Origin: SZUA-100 sp965248135
GTDB taxonomy: Bacteria > Pseudomonadota > Alphaproteobacteria > Rhizobiales > Rhizobiaceae
Assembly (NCBI GenBank): GCA_965248135.1
Contig: CBDFIN010000012.1
Span: 2,294,001-2,358,000, forward strand
Direction: 5' to 3'
Length of the DNA stretch: 64,000 bases
Positions 48,926-57,489 of the stretch are shown piece after piece. The notes beneath the pieces were generated by a model. That model made no database searches and was not told where the DNA came from. It worked only from the letters and a program-made list of their open reading frames with translations. The stretch's first letter is position 1, and the number at the start of each line of letters is the position of its first letter. The translations under genes were made by a program, and so were the position numbers.

Positions 48926-49960
48926 ATGTTTTCAATCACAAGGCGGAGATTTTCATCATTCATATGCGGCAGTGCGATAGCAGCAGCGACATTAGTGGCG
49001 GGAGCAAGCGTTGCTCAGGCGGCCGACAAAATTGCCGTTGGAGCGCTTCGCTTCACCTCGCACTCGGCCAGTTTTGTCGCCTTTGAGCGCGGCTATTTTA
49101 ACGACCAGGGGCTGGAAGTGGAGTTCAAGTTTTTCCAGGCCGCCCAACCAATGGCGGTGGCGATTGCCTCAGGCGACGTGGATTTTGGCGTAACGGCGAT
49201 TTCAGGCGGTTTGATTAATCTTGCCAACAAAGGCGCCATCAAGGTGATCGGCGGTGCCCTGCAGGAAGAACCGGGCATCGACGGACAGATGATTCTGGCT
49301 TCCAAGAAAGCCTATGACGCGGGCCTGACCTCACCGGACAAGCTTAAGGGCCATTCATTCGGCATAACCCAGGCTGGCTCGTCGTTCCATTATATGGCGC
49401 ACAAGATTGCTCAAAAAGAAGGTTTTCCCGGTAGTGAGATCAAGGTGAAGCCATTGCAAAAGGTCGGCGCCATTATCGGTGCGCTCAAATCCGAACAGAT
49501 CGATGCGTGGTCAATTGTGCCGCATATCGCCAAGGGACTGGGTAAAGCACCCACTATTGAAATTATTGGCAAAATTGCTGACTACATTCCCGATTATCAA
49601 GTCACCACGGTTTTCACTTCCGCTGACAATGCCGCCAACAAGAAGGATCTGGTCAAACGGTTTTTAGCGGCATTTTCCAGGGGCGCCGATGATTTCAATG
49701 CCGCACTGGTGGACAAATCCGCAGGCGACCAGGCCGCAGAAGATATGGTCAAACTGATCCACAAATATGTCTATACCAGCCGGCCATATGAAAAAGCCGC
49801 GCCTTCAATCCGCAACGGTGCGATGCGGATTAACAAAAACGCCAGACTGAACGTTACCAATGTCACCGATCAGCTTGAGTGGTTCAAATCAGAAGGCCTC
49901 GTTTCAAAAGACATCACGATGGAAACGCTGGTGGACGCAAGCTTTGTCGAAACATTTTGA
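48926..49960 (+). CDS. NitT/TauT-type ABC substrate-binding protein
   Basis: A 344-residue NMT1/THI5-like binding protein. The N-terminus TRRRFSSF plus a hydrophobic segment to AQAADK resembles a twin-arginine signal. The mature part reads IAVGALRFTSHSASFVAFERGYFNDQGLEV, GDVDFGVTAISGGLINLANK and ALKSEQIDAWSIVPHIAKGL, the usual hydrophobic ligand-lobe pattern. Nitrate, sulfonates, pyrimidines or other small anions are possible. A 274-bp AT-rich gap precedes it. The ATPase and permease follow. Confidence 0.88.
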   Translation: MFSITRRRFSSFICGSAIAAATLVAGASVAQAADKIAVGALRFTSHSASFVAFERGYFNDQGLEVEFKFFQAAQPMAVAIASGDVDFGVTAISGGLINLANKGAIKVIGGALQEEPGIDGQMILASKKAYDAGLTSPDKLKGHSFGITQAGSSFHYMAHKIAQKEGFPGSEIKVKPLQKVGAIIGALKSEQIDAWSIVPHIAKGLGKAPTIEIIGKIADYIPDYQVTTVFTSADNAANKKDLVKRFLAAFSRGADDFNAALVDKSAGDQAAEDMVKLIHKYVYTSRPYEKAAPSIRNGAMRINKNARLNVTNVTDQLEWFKSEGLVSKDITMETLVDASFVETF

Positions 49961-50023
49961 TCAACCGGCCGTGTCAACATTTGCGGGCAATGCTGAAACA
50001 GTAAAGTGCACTCAAAGGACGAC

Positions 50024-50047
50024 GCTCCCGGCAACCCTGCCGGGGGC
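50024..50047 (+). other. GC-rich intergenic hairpin between binding-protein and ATPase genes
   Basis: GCTCCCGGCA (50024-50033) pairs with TGCCGGGGGC (50038-50047) around a 4-base loop, giving ten pairs including one T-G. No U-run follows. Such hairpins commonly protect or tune binding-protein mRNA above its downstream partners; that role is inference. Confidence 0.55.
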
Positions 50048-50108
50048 ACTTAACCAGTCGGCATTGCATTTGAACTGCCCGCTGGCAGCTTGAAAATTAG
50101 CAGACACC

Positions 50109-50876
50109 ATGAACCTGATCCTTGAAAATCTCTCCCATGCCTACAAGGATGTGCAGGTGCTCGATGGCATCAATCTGGAAATCGCCAGCGGCGAGATTAT
50201 TTGCATCATCGGCCCTTCAGGCTGTGGAAAGTCAACCTTGTTGCGGTTAATTGGCGGTTTGGAAAGGCCACAACAGGGCGCGGTGCTGCAGGTCGGTGAT
50301 GCCTCGGCCGATTCATTAAACCCGCTCACCTATATATTTCAGGATTTTGCCCTTTTGCCCTGGCGTACGGTTCGCGGCAATATTTCGCTGGCGCTGGAGG
50401 ATCATGGTCTCGGCACACGCCAGACCAACGAGATCATCACCGATGTATTGCAGCGTACCAAACTTGAAGAATTCGCCGACGCGCTGCCACGGCAGTTGAG
50501 CGGTGGAATGAAGCAACGGGTGGCGATTGCGCGTGCGCTCAGTGTGCGCCCCGCGGTGATGTTGATGGATGAACCATTGTCGGCGCTCGACAGCCAGACC
50601 CGCGAATTATTGATGGATGATCTGATTGAATTATGGGCGAATGAAGGTTTTACCGCCTGCTATGTCACTCACAATCTGGCCGAAGCGGTGCGTTTGGGGC
50701 ACCGCATCGTGGTGCTGTCGCGCCGGCCGGGGAAAATCCGGGCGATTGTTGATATTGATGTTCCGCTGGAGCAGCGGGCCGATCACGCCGTGGAACTGGA
50801 GAAAAAGCAACAGGCCCTTTGGCAGATGATGCGCGAGGAGGCGCTGGCCGCCGACAAGGAACTGCTGGATGTCTAG
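50109..50876 (+). CDS. ABC transporter ATP-binding protein (NitT/TauT type)
   Basis: A 255-residue importer ATPase. Walker A GPSGCGKSTLLRLIG (about residue 36), Q-loop YIFQDFALLPWRTV, signature LSGGMKQRVAIARAL, Walker B VMLMDEPLSALDSQTR and H-loop THNLAEAVRLG. The C-terminal SRRPGKIRAIVDIDVP is typical of the NitT/TauT family. It overlaps the permease gene by 8 bp and follows the binding protein by 148 bp. Confidence 0.92.
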   Translation: MNLILENLSHAYKDVQVLDGINLEIASGEIICIIGPSGCGKSTLLRLIGGLERPQQGAVLQVGDASADSLNPLTYIFQDFALLPWRTVRGNISLALEDHGLGTRQTNEIITDVLQRTKLEEFADALPRQLSGGMKQRVAIARALSVRPAVMLMDEPLSALDSQTRELLMDDLIELWANEGFTACYVTHNLAEAVRLGHRIVVLSRRPGKIRAIVDIDVPLEQRADHAVELEKKQQALWQMMREEALAADKELLDV

Positions 50877-51690
50877 TCATCGACCTAAGCCCGAAAACGG
50901 CGAACAGCGCAAACCAATACCGTTTCGTGGTGGCGGCTTCGAAATTCGGCCACTTGGTGTCATCGGACCGTTGGTATTCGTTGCTCTGATCGGGTTTTGG
51001 GAAATTGGTTCGCAAACCGGTTTCATTTCCGGTCTGGTCTTGCCGGCACCATCCGAAGCGTTCGCCGCTTTCATGGAGCTGGTCAATAGTGGCAATCTGC
51101 TGGTGCATCTTTCGGCCTCTTTGCAAAGGCTCGTGACCGGTTGGATTTGCGGCACAATGCTGGGAATTGCGGTCGGGCTTGCTATCGGCCTTTCCAATAT
51201 CGCCCGCGCCGGGTTGGCACCACTGGTATCAGCAATATTTCCAATTCCCAAAATCGCGCTTTTGCCGCTGTTTGTTATCTGGTTCGGCATAGGCGAGGGA
51301 TCGAAGGTCGCGACCATCCTGTTTGGAACATTCTTTCCAACGGTGATCACCACCTATAGCGGCATTGACAATGTCGACCGCAACCTTATTCGCATGGGTC
51401 AGTCGTTTGGTCTTTCCTGGTCGTCGATTGTTCGCAAGATAATTTTCCCAGGCGCCTTGCCGGCAATCCTTTCGGGCTGCCGGATCTCGGCCTCCATTGC
51501 CATCATTCTACTGGTGGCAGCAGAAATGATAGGCGCCGAGTTCGGCATTGGTGCCTATATCCTGCTTGCCGGCAGTCTGTTTGCCACCGACCAGCTCATC
51601 GCCGGTGTTGCAATTTTATCCACCATGGGTCTTTGTTTTGCCTGGCTGATTGGCAGGGCGGAGCGTTATTTCCTCCGCTGGCGGACTTGA
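50869..51690 (+). CDS. ABC transporter permease (NitT/TauT type)
   Basis: A 273-residue BPD-transport permease with about six membrane helices. The coupling-helix motif is AFGLS-type: RMGQSFGLSWSSIVRKIIFPGALPAIL, followed by GCRISASIAIILLVAAEMIG. The N-terminal 25 residues are basic and proline-rich. It overlaps the ATPase gene and ends 42 bp before the ATP12 gene. Confidence 0.92.
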   Translation: MSSHRPKPENGEQRKPIPFRGGGFEIRPLGVIGPLVFVALIGFWEIGSQTGFISGLVLPAPSEAFAAFMELVNSGNLLVHLSASLQRLVTGWICGTMLGIAVGLAIGLSNIARAGLAPLVSAIFPIPKIALLPLFVIWFGIGEGSKVATILFGTFFPTVITTYSGIDNVDRNLIRMGQSFGLSWSSIVRKIIFPGALPAILSGCRISASIAIILLVAAEMIGAEFGIGAYILLAGSLFATDQLIAGVAILSTMGLCFAWLIGRAERYFLRWRT

Positions 51691-51732
51691 ACTGGAACGG
51701 GTTTAGCTTAAGTTCGGCGACATACCACCTGC

Positions 51733-52518
51733 ATGGATGAGGCGATGCGCGAAACGTTTGAAAATATCGAATTGGAAGCGGTGAAGGATCCGATGAAGGT
51801 AGCGGCCGCTTCAATGCGCGACGTATTGCCAAAAAGATTTTATCAAAAGGTCGAAGTGGAGGAGGGAGCAGGAGCATTTTCGGTAAAGCTGGATGGAAGG
51901 GCGGTTAAAACGCCTTCGCGCAACCCGTTTCTATTGCCGTCGCGCCAGGTGGCGCAGATTGCTGCAGCGGAATGGGATGCACAAGAAGAAAGGATCGATC
52001 CCACATCCATGCCCTTGACCAGGCTGGCCAATACGGCAATCGATGGTGTCGCGCGTGATATGCAGGCCGTCAAGGAAGATATCATCCGTTTCGCCTCGAG
52101 CGATCTGATCTGTTATCGGGCTGACCAGCCGCAGGGTCTCGTGATGCTTCAGCAACGGCACTGGGACCCGCTGATTGACTGGGCGGCCGGCACGCTTTCC
52201 GCAAGGTTCATTCTTGCCGAGGGCATTATTCATGTGGCGCAACCGGCAGAAGCGATGGCGGCATTTGGGGTTTATGTTGGTGCAATTGACGATGCCATGG
52301 TGCTTGCTTCGGTTCACACATTGACCTCGATTACAGGATCGGCTGTCATCGGTATGGCGGTATGGAAGGAGTTTATTGATGCTGATGCCGCGTGGCTGGC
52401 AGCTCATGTGGATGAGGACTGGCAGATTTCCCAGTGGGGGGAAGATTTTGAGGCGGTCCAAAGACGAAATGTGCGGCGGGCGGAACTTGATGCTTCCGTG
52501 AGCCTTTTAGGCCTATAA
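51733..52518 (+). CDS. ATP12 family F1-ATPase assembly chaperone
   Basis: A 261-residue alphaproteobacterial ATP12 homolog, which helps the ATP synthase alpha subunit fold and assemble. Motifs: PKRFYQKVEVEEGAGAFSVK, the substrate-binding LDGRAVKTPSRNPFLLPS, MPLTRLANTAIDGVARDM (about residues 93-110) and DLICYRADQPQGLVMLQQ. Likely cytoplasmic. Two ATG codons four residues apart could serve as start. Confidence 0.88.
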   Translation: MDEAMRETFENIELEAVKDPMKVAAASMRDVLPKRFYQKVEVEEGAGAFSVKLDGRAVKTPSRNPFLLPSRQVAQIAAAEWDAQEERIDPTSMPLTRLANTAIDGVARDMQAVKEDIIRFASSDLICYRADQPQGLVMLQQRHWDPLIDWAAGTLSARFILAEGIIHVAQPAEAMAAFGVYVGAIDDAMVLASVHTLTSITGSAVIGMAVWKEFIDADAAWLAAHVDEDWQISQWGEDFEAVQRRNVRRAELDASVSLLGL

Positions 52519-52557
52519 TAATTTGCCGAATTATTTCAAAAAGCGTCAGGCCAAATA

Positions 52558-53655
52558 ATGCTGAAAACATCCGATCGACAAAAGCGGCAAAACCCCAGCG
52601 AGAATGGGCGAAATCTGCGCCTTTTTGGGGTGTTGTTGATTATCGCTATGTTGAGCGGTGTTTTCGGCGCTGCCTATGCTTCCATATTCTATGCTGACCT
52701 CAACGGGCTGCATATGCGACGCGGTTTTTTGACCGGATTTTCTGTAGCCATTTTAACCGGTGGATTCGAGCTTTTTGTCGTCCGGAGTTTCGGTAGAAGC
52801 TGGATCCGCCGGCTGCCTTTTCTTGCCGCACTTTTTTTGCGCATCCTTATTATCACCACGCTGATCCGACTGGCTCTGATCGGCAATGATCTGTTTGCCA
52901 ATTACATGATGGGCAATGGTTTCACGCTGAACCGGGGCGAGGAAGGTGAATTTGCCAACGAGGTTCGCGACACTCTGGTTTCCTTCGCCATTGTCGTCAT
53001 TGTTGTGGCATTTGCTCAATTGTCCTCGCTGATCGGCTTTCGGCGATTTCTCGACTTGTTGTTGGGTCGCTATTTCCGGCCAATTCGCGAGGAACGTGCA
53101 TTCCTGTTTGTCGATCTGAAAAACTCCACCGGCTTGGCCCGCGAGCTGGGTGATGTGCGGTTTCACGAATTTTTGTCACAGTTTTTTCGTGTGGCCGATC
53201 GGGCAATTGTTCATCATGGCGGCGAGATTGTTTCTTACGTTGGTGATGCGGTAATTGTTACCTGGCCACTGGAAGACGATGGAACCGAAAATGCCCGTTC
53301 AGTGGAAGCGCTGAAGGCTATATCTCAATCGTTGGAAGAGGTGAAACTGGACTTTGAGGCCGAGTTCGGTCATTCCCCTGACTTCAGGGCGGCGCTGCAT
53401 GGTGGCTCTGTGGTTGTTGGTGAGTGTGGCGACAGCCGCCGACAAGTGACGTTTCTTGGCGATGTGGTCAACACAACGGCGCGTATTGAAGCGCAGACCA
53501 AACAGGAAGATATCAATTTTCTGGCCTCCGCATCGGTGTTGAGACGCATGGACCTGGCCAGCGATATTTCCTTGCGTGATTGCGGCGAATTCGCCTTAAA
53601 GGGCATTGGCGAGCCGATTGAACTGGTGCAATTGCAGTTCTCGCAGGCTGATTAA
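52558..53655 (+). CDS. Membrane-anchored class III adenylate/guanylate cyclase
   Basis: A 365-residue protein. Residues about 20-155 hold five or so membrane helices; the C-terminal half (about 178-362) is a class III cyclase domain. FLFVDLKNSTGLAREL carries the first metal Asp, GGEIVSYVGDAVIVTWPLED the second; TFLGDVVNTTARIEA is the substrate-specifying Asp/Asn/Arg region. The pattern is adenylyl-like but a guanylyl activity cannot be excluded. Signal input is probably through the membrane domain. A terminator follows it. Confidence 0.85.
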   Translation: MLKTSDRQKRQNPSENGRNLRLFGVLLIIAMLSGVFGAAYASIFYADLNGLHMRRGFLTGFSVAILTGGFELFVVRSFGRSWIRRLPFLAALFLRILIITTLIRLALIGNDLFANYMMGNGFTLNRGEEGEFANEVRDTLVSFAIVVIVVAFAQLSSLIGFRRFLDLLLGRYFRPIREERAFLFVDLKNSTGLARELGDVRFHEFLSQFFRVADRAIVHHGGEIVSYVGDAVIVTWPLEDDGTENARSVEALKAISQSLEEVKLDFEAEFGHSPDFRAALHGGSVVVGECGDSRRQVTFLGDVVNTTARIEAQTKQEDINFLASASVLRRMDLASDISLRDCGEFALKGIGEPIELVQLQFSQAD

Positions 53656-53698
53656 CGTCAACTGGGGTTAACCTGTCATAACGCGAATTCGGGATAAG

Positions 53699-53720
53699 GC
53701 TTCAAATGAAGCGAATTTTT
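53699..53720 (+). terminator. Rho-independent terminator after the cyclase gene
   Basis: GCTTC (53699-53703), loop AAAT, GAAGC (53708-53712), then GAATTTTT. Lies in the 81-bp gap between the cyclase and the convergent tdh gene. Confidence 0.5.
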
Positions 53721-53736
53721 GGCCTCCGTAACAGGC

Positions 53737-54792
53737 TCAACTTGCCGGGCTATCACCTGGCCAATCCATAACCACCTTGCAGGCGTCTCCGGAAATCATG
53801 GCGGCAAATCCCTTTTCATAATCATCAACGGATATGCGATGGGTGATCAGCGGTGAAAGATCGAGCCCGCCCTGCACGAAGGCGATCATCTTGTACCAGG
53901 TCTCGAACATTTCCCGGCCGTAAATACCTTTCAAATTGAGCATTTTGAATATCACCTGGTTCCACTCGATCTGAAAACCCTTTGGCGCGATGCCGAGGAT
54001 GGCGATCTTGCCGCCATTGTTCATTTTATCGATCATGTCGCGCATTGCCTGCGGTGCGCCTGACATTTCAAGCCCGATGTCAAATCCTTCCATCATGCCA
54101 ATGCGTTCCATCACTTTGGAAAGGCGTTCGTTGCGCACATCAACAACAAACTCAATGCCAAGGCTACGGGCAAGATCAAGCCGCACGGGGTTTTTGTCGG
54201 TGATCACCACCTTGCGGGCGCCACAACGTCTGGCCACCATTGCTGCCATAATACCAATTGGCCCGGCGCCGGTAACAAGCACATCCTCCCCAACCAGATT
54301 GAAACTCAGCGCAGTATGTACGGCATTTCCAAACGGATCGAAGATTGCGGCGACCTCGTCGGGGATTTCATCGGGGATCGGTACCACATTGGCTTCCGGT
54401 ATCGAGATGAATTCGCCAAAAGCGCCTGGCCTGGTCACCCCGACGCCGTTCGAGTTGTGGCAAAGGTGACCACGACCGGCCCTACAATTGCGGCAAATGC
54501 CGCAGACCACATGTCCTTCGCCTGAAACCCGCTGGTCAATCTTATATTTATTTACCCCGGCACCGGTTTCAACGATCTTGCCGCAAAATTCGTGGCCGAC
54601 AACCATCGGCACCGGAATGATGCTTGCCGCCCATTCATCCCAGTTCCAGATATGTACATCGGTGCCGCATATTGCGGTCTTGGAGATTTTGATGAGAACG
54701 TCATTTGGGCCGGGTTCGGGCACCGGCACTTGCTCCATCCACAGGCCCGGTTCTGCCTTCGATTTCACCAAAGCCTTCATCATGTTACTCAT
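53737..54792 (-). CDS. tdh: L-threonine 3-dehydrogenase
   Basis: A 351-residue zinc-dependent medium-chain dehydrogenase that oxidises threonine to 2-amino-3-ketobutyrate with NAD+. The catalytic zinc region reads AICGTDVHIWNWDEWA (about residues 37-52), structural zinc cysteines CGICRNCRAGRGHLC (about 97-111), and the NAD+ fold VTGAGPIGIMAAMVARRCGA. The tail ends with the usual SGDACKVVMDWPGD. It lies 9 bp downstream of kbl, the next enzyme of threonine cleavage. Confidence 0.94.
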   Translation of the reverse strand: MSNMMKALVKSKAEPGLWMEQVPVPEPGPNDVLIKISKTAICGTDVHIWNWDEWAASIIPVPMVVGHEFCGKIVETGAGVNKYKIDQRVSGEGHVVCGICRNCRAGRGHLCHNSNGVGVTRPGAFGEFISIPEANVVPIPDEIPDEVAAIFDPFGNAVHTALSFNLVGEDVLVTGAGPIGIMAAMVARRCGARKVVITDKNPVRLDLARSLGIEFVVDVRNERLSKVMERIGMMEGFDIGLEMSGAPQAMRDMIDKMNNGGKIAILGIAPKGFQIEWNQVIFKMLNLKGIYGREMFETWYKMIAFVQGGLDLSPLITHRISVDDYEKGFAAMISGDACKVVMDWPGDSPAS

Positions 54793-54801
54793 ACCAGGTC
54801 C

Positions 54802-55992
54802 CTAACCAATGATACCGAGCGCACGGCCAGTTTCGGCAAAGGCGGCAACCGCCCGGTCGACATCATCGGCGCTGTGCGCGGCAGACATCTGGGTTCTGAT
54901 CCTCGCCTTGCCGAGCGGGACAACCGGATATGAAAAGCCGATTACATAGATGCCCTTGGCCAGCATCTGAGCAGCCATTTCCTGGGCCAGCGCGGCATCA
55001 CCCAACATGACCGGAATAATGGGATGATCCCTGCCGCCAAGTTGAAACTCCAGTTTTCCCATTTGAGCACGAAATCGCTCGGCATTTTGACCAAGTTTCA
55101 GCCGAAGATCATCACCGTTATTGATCAGTTCAAACACCCGCAACGAGGTCGCCGCCACTACTGGAGCCAAAGTATTGGAAAACAGATAGGGGCGGGAGCG
55201 TTGGCGCAACCATTCGACAATCTCACTTCTGGCAGCAGTGAACCCACCCGACGCGCCGCCCAACGCTTTGCCCAGCGTGCCGGTAACAATGTCGACCCGA
55301 CCTTCAACACCGCAATGCTCCACTGATCCGCGGCCGTTTTGGCCGACAAAACCAATCGCGTGGCTGTCGTCGACCATGACCATGGCGTTGTATTTTTCCG
55401 CCAGATCACAAATACCTTCAAGATTGGCGATAATGCCGTCCATCGAAAATACGCCATCCGTGGCAATAAGCTTGAAACGGGCATCCTTTGTCATTTCCAG
55501 TTCCGCTTCCAGCGCCGCCATATCGTTGTTTTGATAGCGATATCTCTTGGCCTTGCAAAGCCGCACACCATCAATGATCGAAGCATGATTAAGGCTGTCG
55601 GAAATTATAGCATCATCTGGCCCCAGCAGCGTTTCAAACAGGCCGGCATTGGCATCGAAACATGAGGAATACAAAATTGTATCCTCCATACCGAGGAAGT
55701 TAGAAATTCGCGCCTCCAGTTGAATATGTTCTTCCTGGGTACCGCAAATAAAACGAACCGAGGCCATGCCAAAGCCATAGCGCTCAAGCGCTGCTTTTCC
55801 AGCCGCAATCAGCTCTGGATGATTTGCCAGGCCGAGATAGTTGTTGGCACAAAAATTGAGTACCTTCTCGCCGCTGGAGAGGGTTATTTCCCCCGCCTGC
55901 TTGGACGTGATAATACGTTCGCTCTTGTAAAGACCGCCAGTCTTCAAAGCCGATAGTTCGGTGTTCAGATGCGCAAGAAAGTCCTTGTCCAT
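54802..55992 (-). CDS. kbl: 2-amino-3-ketobutyrate coenzyme A ligase (glycine C-acetyltransferase)
   Basis: A 396-residue alpha-oxoamine synthase that splits 2-amino-3-ketobutyrate with CoA into glycine and acetyl-CoA. Motifs: NFCANNYLGLANHPELI (about residue 51), SCFDANAGLFETLLGPDDAI, VDDSHAIGFVGQNGRGSVEH and the PLP lysine in VTGTLGKALGGASGG (about 240). ATG 55992 gives the normal start; the upstream in-frame reading overlaps fghA. It is part of a five-gene run with frmA and fghA. Confidence 0.94.
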   Translation of the reverse strand: MDKDFLAHLNTELSALKTGGLYKSERIITSKQAGEITLSSGEKVLNFCANNYLGLANHPELIAAGKAALERYGFGMASVRFICGTQEEHIQLEARISNFLGMEDTILYSSCFDANAGLFETLLGPDDAIISDSLNHASIIDGVRLCKAKRYRYQNNDMAALEAELEMTKDARFKLIATDGVFSMDGIIANLEGICDLAEKYNAMVMVDDSHAIGFVGQNGRGSVEHCGVEGRVDIVTGTLGKALGGASGGFTAARSEIVEWLRQRSRPYLFSNTLAPVVAATSLRVFELINNGDDLRLKLGQNAERFRAQMGKLEFQLGGRDHPIIPVMLGDAALAQEMAAQMLAKGIYVIGFSYPVVPLGKARIRTQMSAAHSADDVDRAVAAFAETGRALGIIG

Positions 55993-56017
55993 AAGGATGC
56001 CATAGAAGAGTGCAGAT

Positions 56018-56854
56018 TTATTGACCCAAACGGGCCGCATGCCATTCTACATGCTCGGCCATGAATGTGGAAATAAAGAAATAGGAGTGATCGTAACCTT
56101 CCTGCATACGCAGGGTGAGGGGGATGCCGGCCTTTTTGCAGGCTTCCTCAAACAACCAGGGTCGCAGACCGTCATCAAGAAAACCATCGGCCGTGCCCTG
56201 ATCGATCAGAAATTCTGGAAACCGGCTGCCGGCCTCGACCAGGGCACAGGCGTCATATTGGCTCCAGTTGGTGGTATCCTTGCCGAGATAACGTTCAAAC
56301 GCGCCAGATGACCAGTCTGCATTCGTCGGTTGAACAATCGGCGCAAAAGCCGAGCAACTGGCAAATTTTCCAGAATTTTTCAAGGCAATTGTAAGTGCCC
56401 CGTGGCCACCCATCGAATGACCGAAAATTCCCTGGCGCTTCATATCTGCGGCAAAATTATCGGCAATCAGTTGCGGTAATTCGCCGGTAATATAGGAATA
56501 CATGCGGTAGTTTTTCGACCAGGGCTGTTCGCTCGCATCAAGATAAAACCCGGCGCCGCAACCAAATTGCCAATTGTCGGCATCGTCCGGCACATTTTCG
56601 CCGCGCGGGCTGGTGTCGGGGCAGACAATAATGATGCCATGTTCGGCTGCCGCCTTACGATATTCGCCCTTGTCCATCACGTTAGCATGATTACAGGTAA
56701 GACCGGACAGATACCACAGAACCGGGCAGGGGGCTTTTGTCGCCTGCGGCGGCAGATAGATCGCAAATGTCATCTGGCAGTCGGTTTCCTGCGAGTTATG
56801 GCTATAGACGCCCTGAACACCGCCATGGGATTTGGAAAGGGATATGGTTTTCAT
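56018..56854 (-). CDS. fghA: S-formylglutathione hydrolase
   Basis: A 278-residue serine esterase that hydrolyses S-formylglutathione to formate and glutathione, the second step of glutathione-linked formaldehyde oxidation. The nucleophile elbow is GHSMGGHGALTIAL (about residue 145), LSGLTCNHANVMDKGEYRKA is the conserved oxyanion region, and catalytic Asp and His are in IDQGTADGFLDD and QEGYDHSYFFISTF. It is 109 bp after a secreted-protein gene and 25 bp before kbl. Confidence 0.93.
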   Translation of the reverse strand: MKTISLSKSHGGVQGVYSHNSQETDCQMTFAIYLPPQATKAPCPVLWYLSGLTCNHANVMDKGEYRKAAAEHGIIIVCPDTSPRGENVPDDADNWQFGCGAGFYLDASEQPWSKNYRMYSYITGELPQLIADNFAADMKRQGIFGHSMGGHGALTIALKNSGKFASCSAFAPIVQPTNADWSSGAFERYLGKDTTNWSQYDACALVEAGSRFPEFLIDQGTADGFLDDGLRPWLFEEACKKAGIPLTLRMQEGYDHSYFFISTFMAEHVEWHAARLGQ

Positions 56855-56963
56855 AATTGTTGCCCTGGATGTGAGGGTAAAACAGAATGTAGTTCCACGC
56901 TATGCACTATAAAGCGGTTACTGGTGGCTCATTCTTGCCAGATGATGCGGTCCGCATAAATGA

Positions 56964-57485
56964 CTAATTCGCTTTTGTTGGACATTTGAGATAAAGCGCA
57001 CGACCTTCCACCATGATCGGCGTTTGCCGGTTACCGCGCTTCAACTTGGCGAAAGTGACGGCGATTTTGATCTTGCCGTTGGAAAGCTGATAGCCGGGCC
57101 GGCCATTTTTGGTTTTTCCGGCTCGAAATTTGGTCAGCTTTAGCGATGTGCGAGCGCCCAGATCAATCCGCGTCAAACCTTTTTTGTCGGGCAGATAAAA
57201 GATGATGCGTTTGAGCCGGTTGGAAACCGCTTTCGATAAGGTGGTGATTTTGGCCGCCTTTTCAACCGTCAAGTTCTTTGTAGCAATGCATTGAAGTGCC
57301 GCAGCACTGACCTGTTCTTCAATTAAACCGCCCGCCGCCCGCTTGGAAATGCGTGCCCATTTTCCGGCAATCTGTTTTTCAAGCTGGGCTCTTGCATCGG
57401 AGTTTGTCGCTGCCGATTGCGCCTGGGCAGCAAGCGCGCTAACCGCCATCAGGCCAGCCATGATAACCAGTTTGCCGGCGGCCAC
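56964..57485 (-). CDS. Secreted protein of unknown function inside the formaldehyde operon
   Basis: A protein of about 173 residues, starting at GTG 57485, 4 bp after the frmA stop, so likely co-translated. It has a signal peptide (about residues 1-24, VIMAGLMAVSALAAQA) and a mature basic, Lys/Arg-rich domain with one cysteine pair (LQCIATKNL and ALYLKCPTKAN) that may form a disulfide. I recognise no family. A start further upstream would overlap frmA and lengthen the N-terminus with non-signal sequence. Confidence 0.65.
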   Translation of the reverse strand: MAAGKLVIMAGLMAVSALAAQAQSAATNSDARAQLEKQIAGKWARISKRAAGGLIEEQVSAAALQCIATKNLTVEKAAKITTLSKAVSNRLKRIIFYLPDKKGLTRIDLGARTSLKLTKFRAGKTKNGRPGYQLSNGKIKIAVTFAKLKRGNRQTPIMVEGRALYLKCPTKAN

Positions 57486-57489
57486 GGGC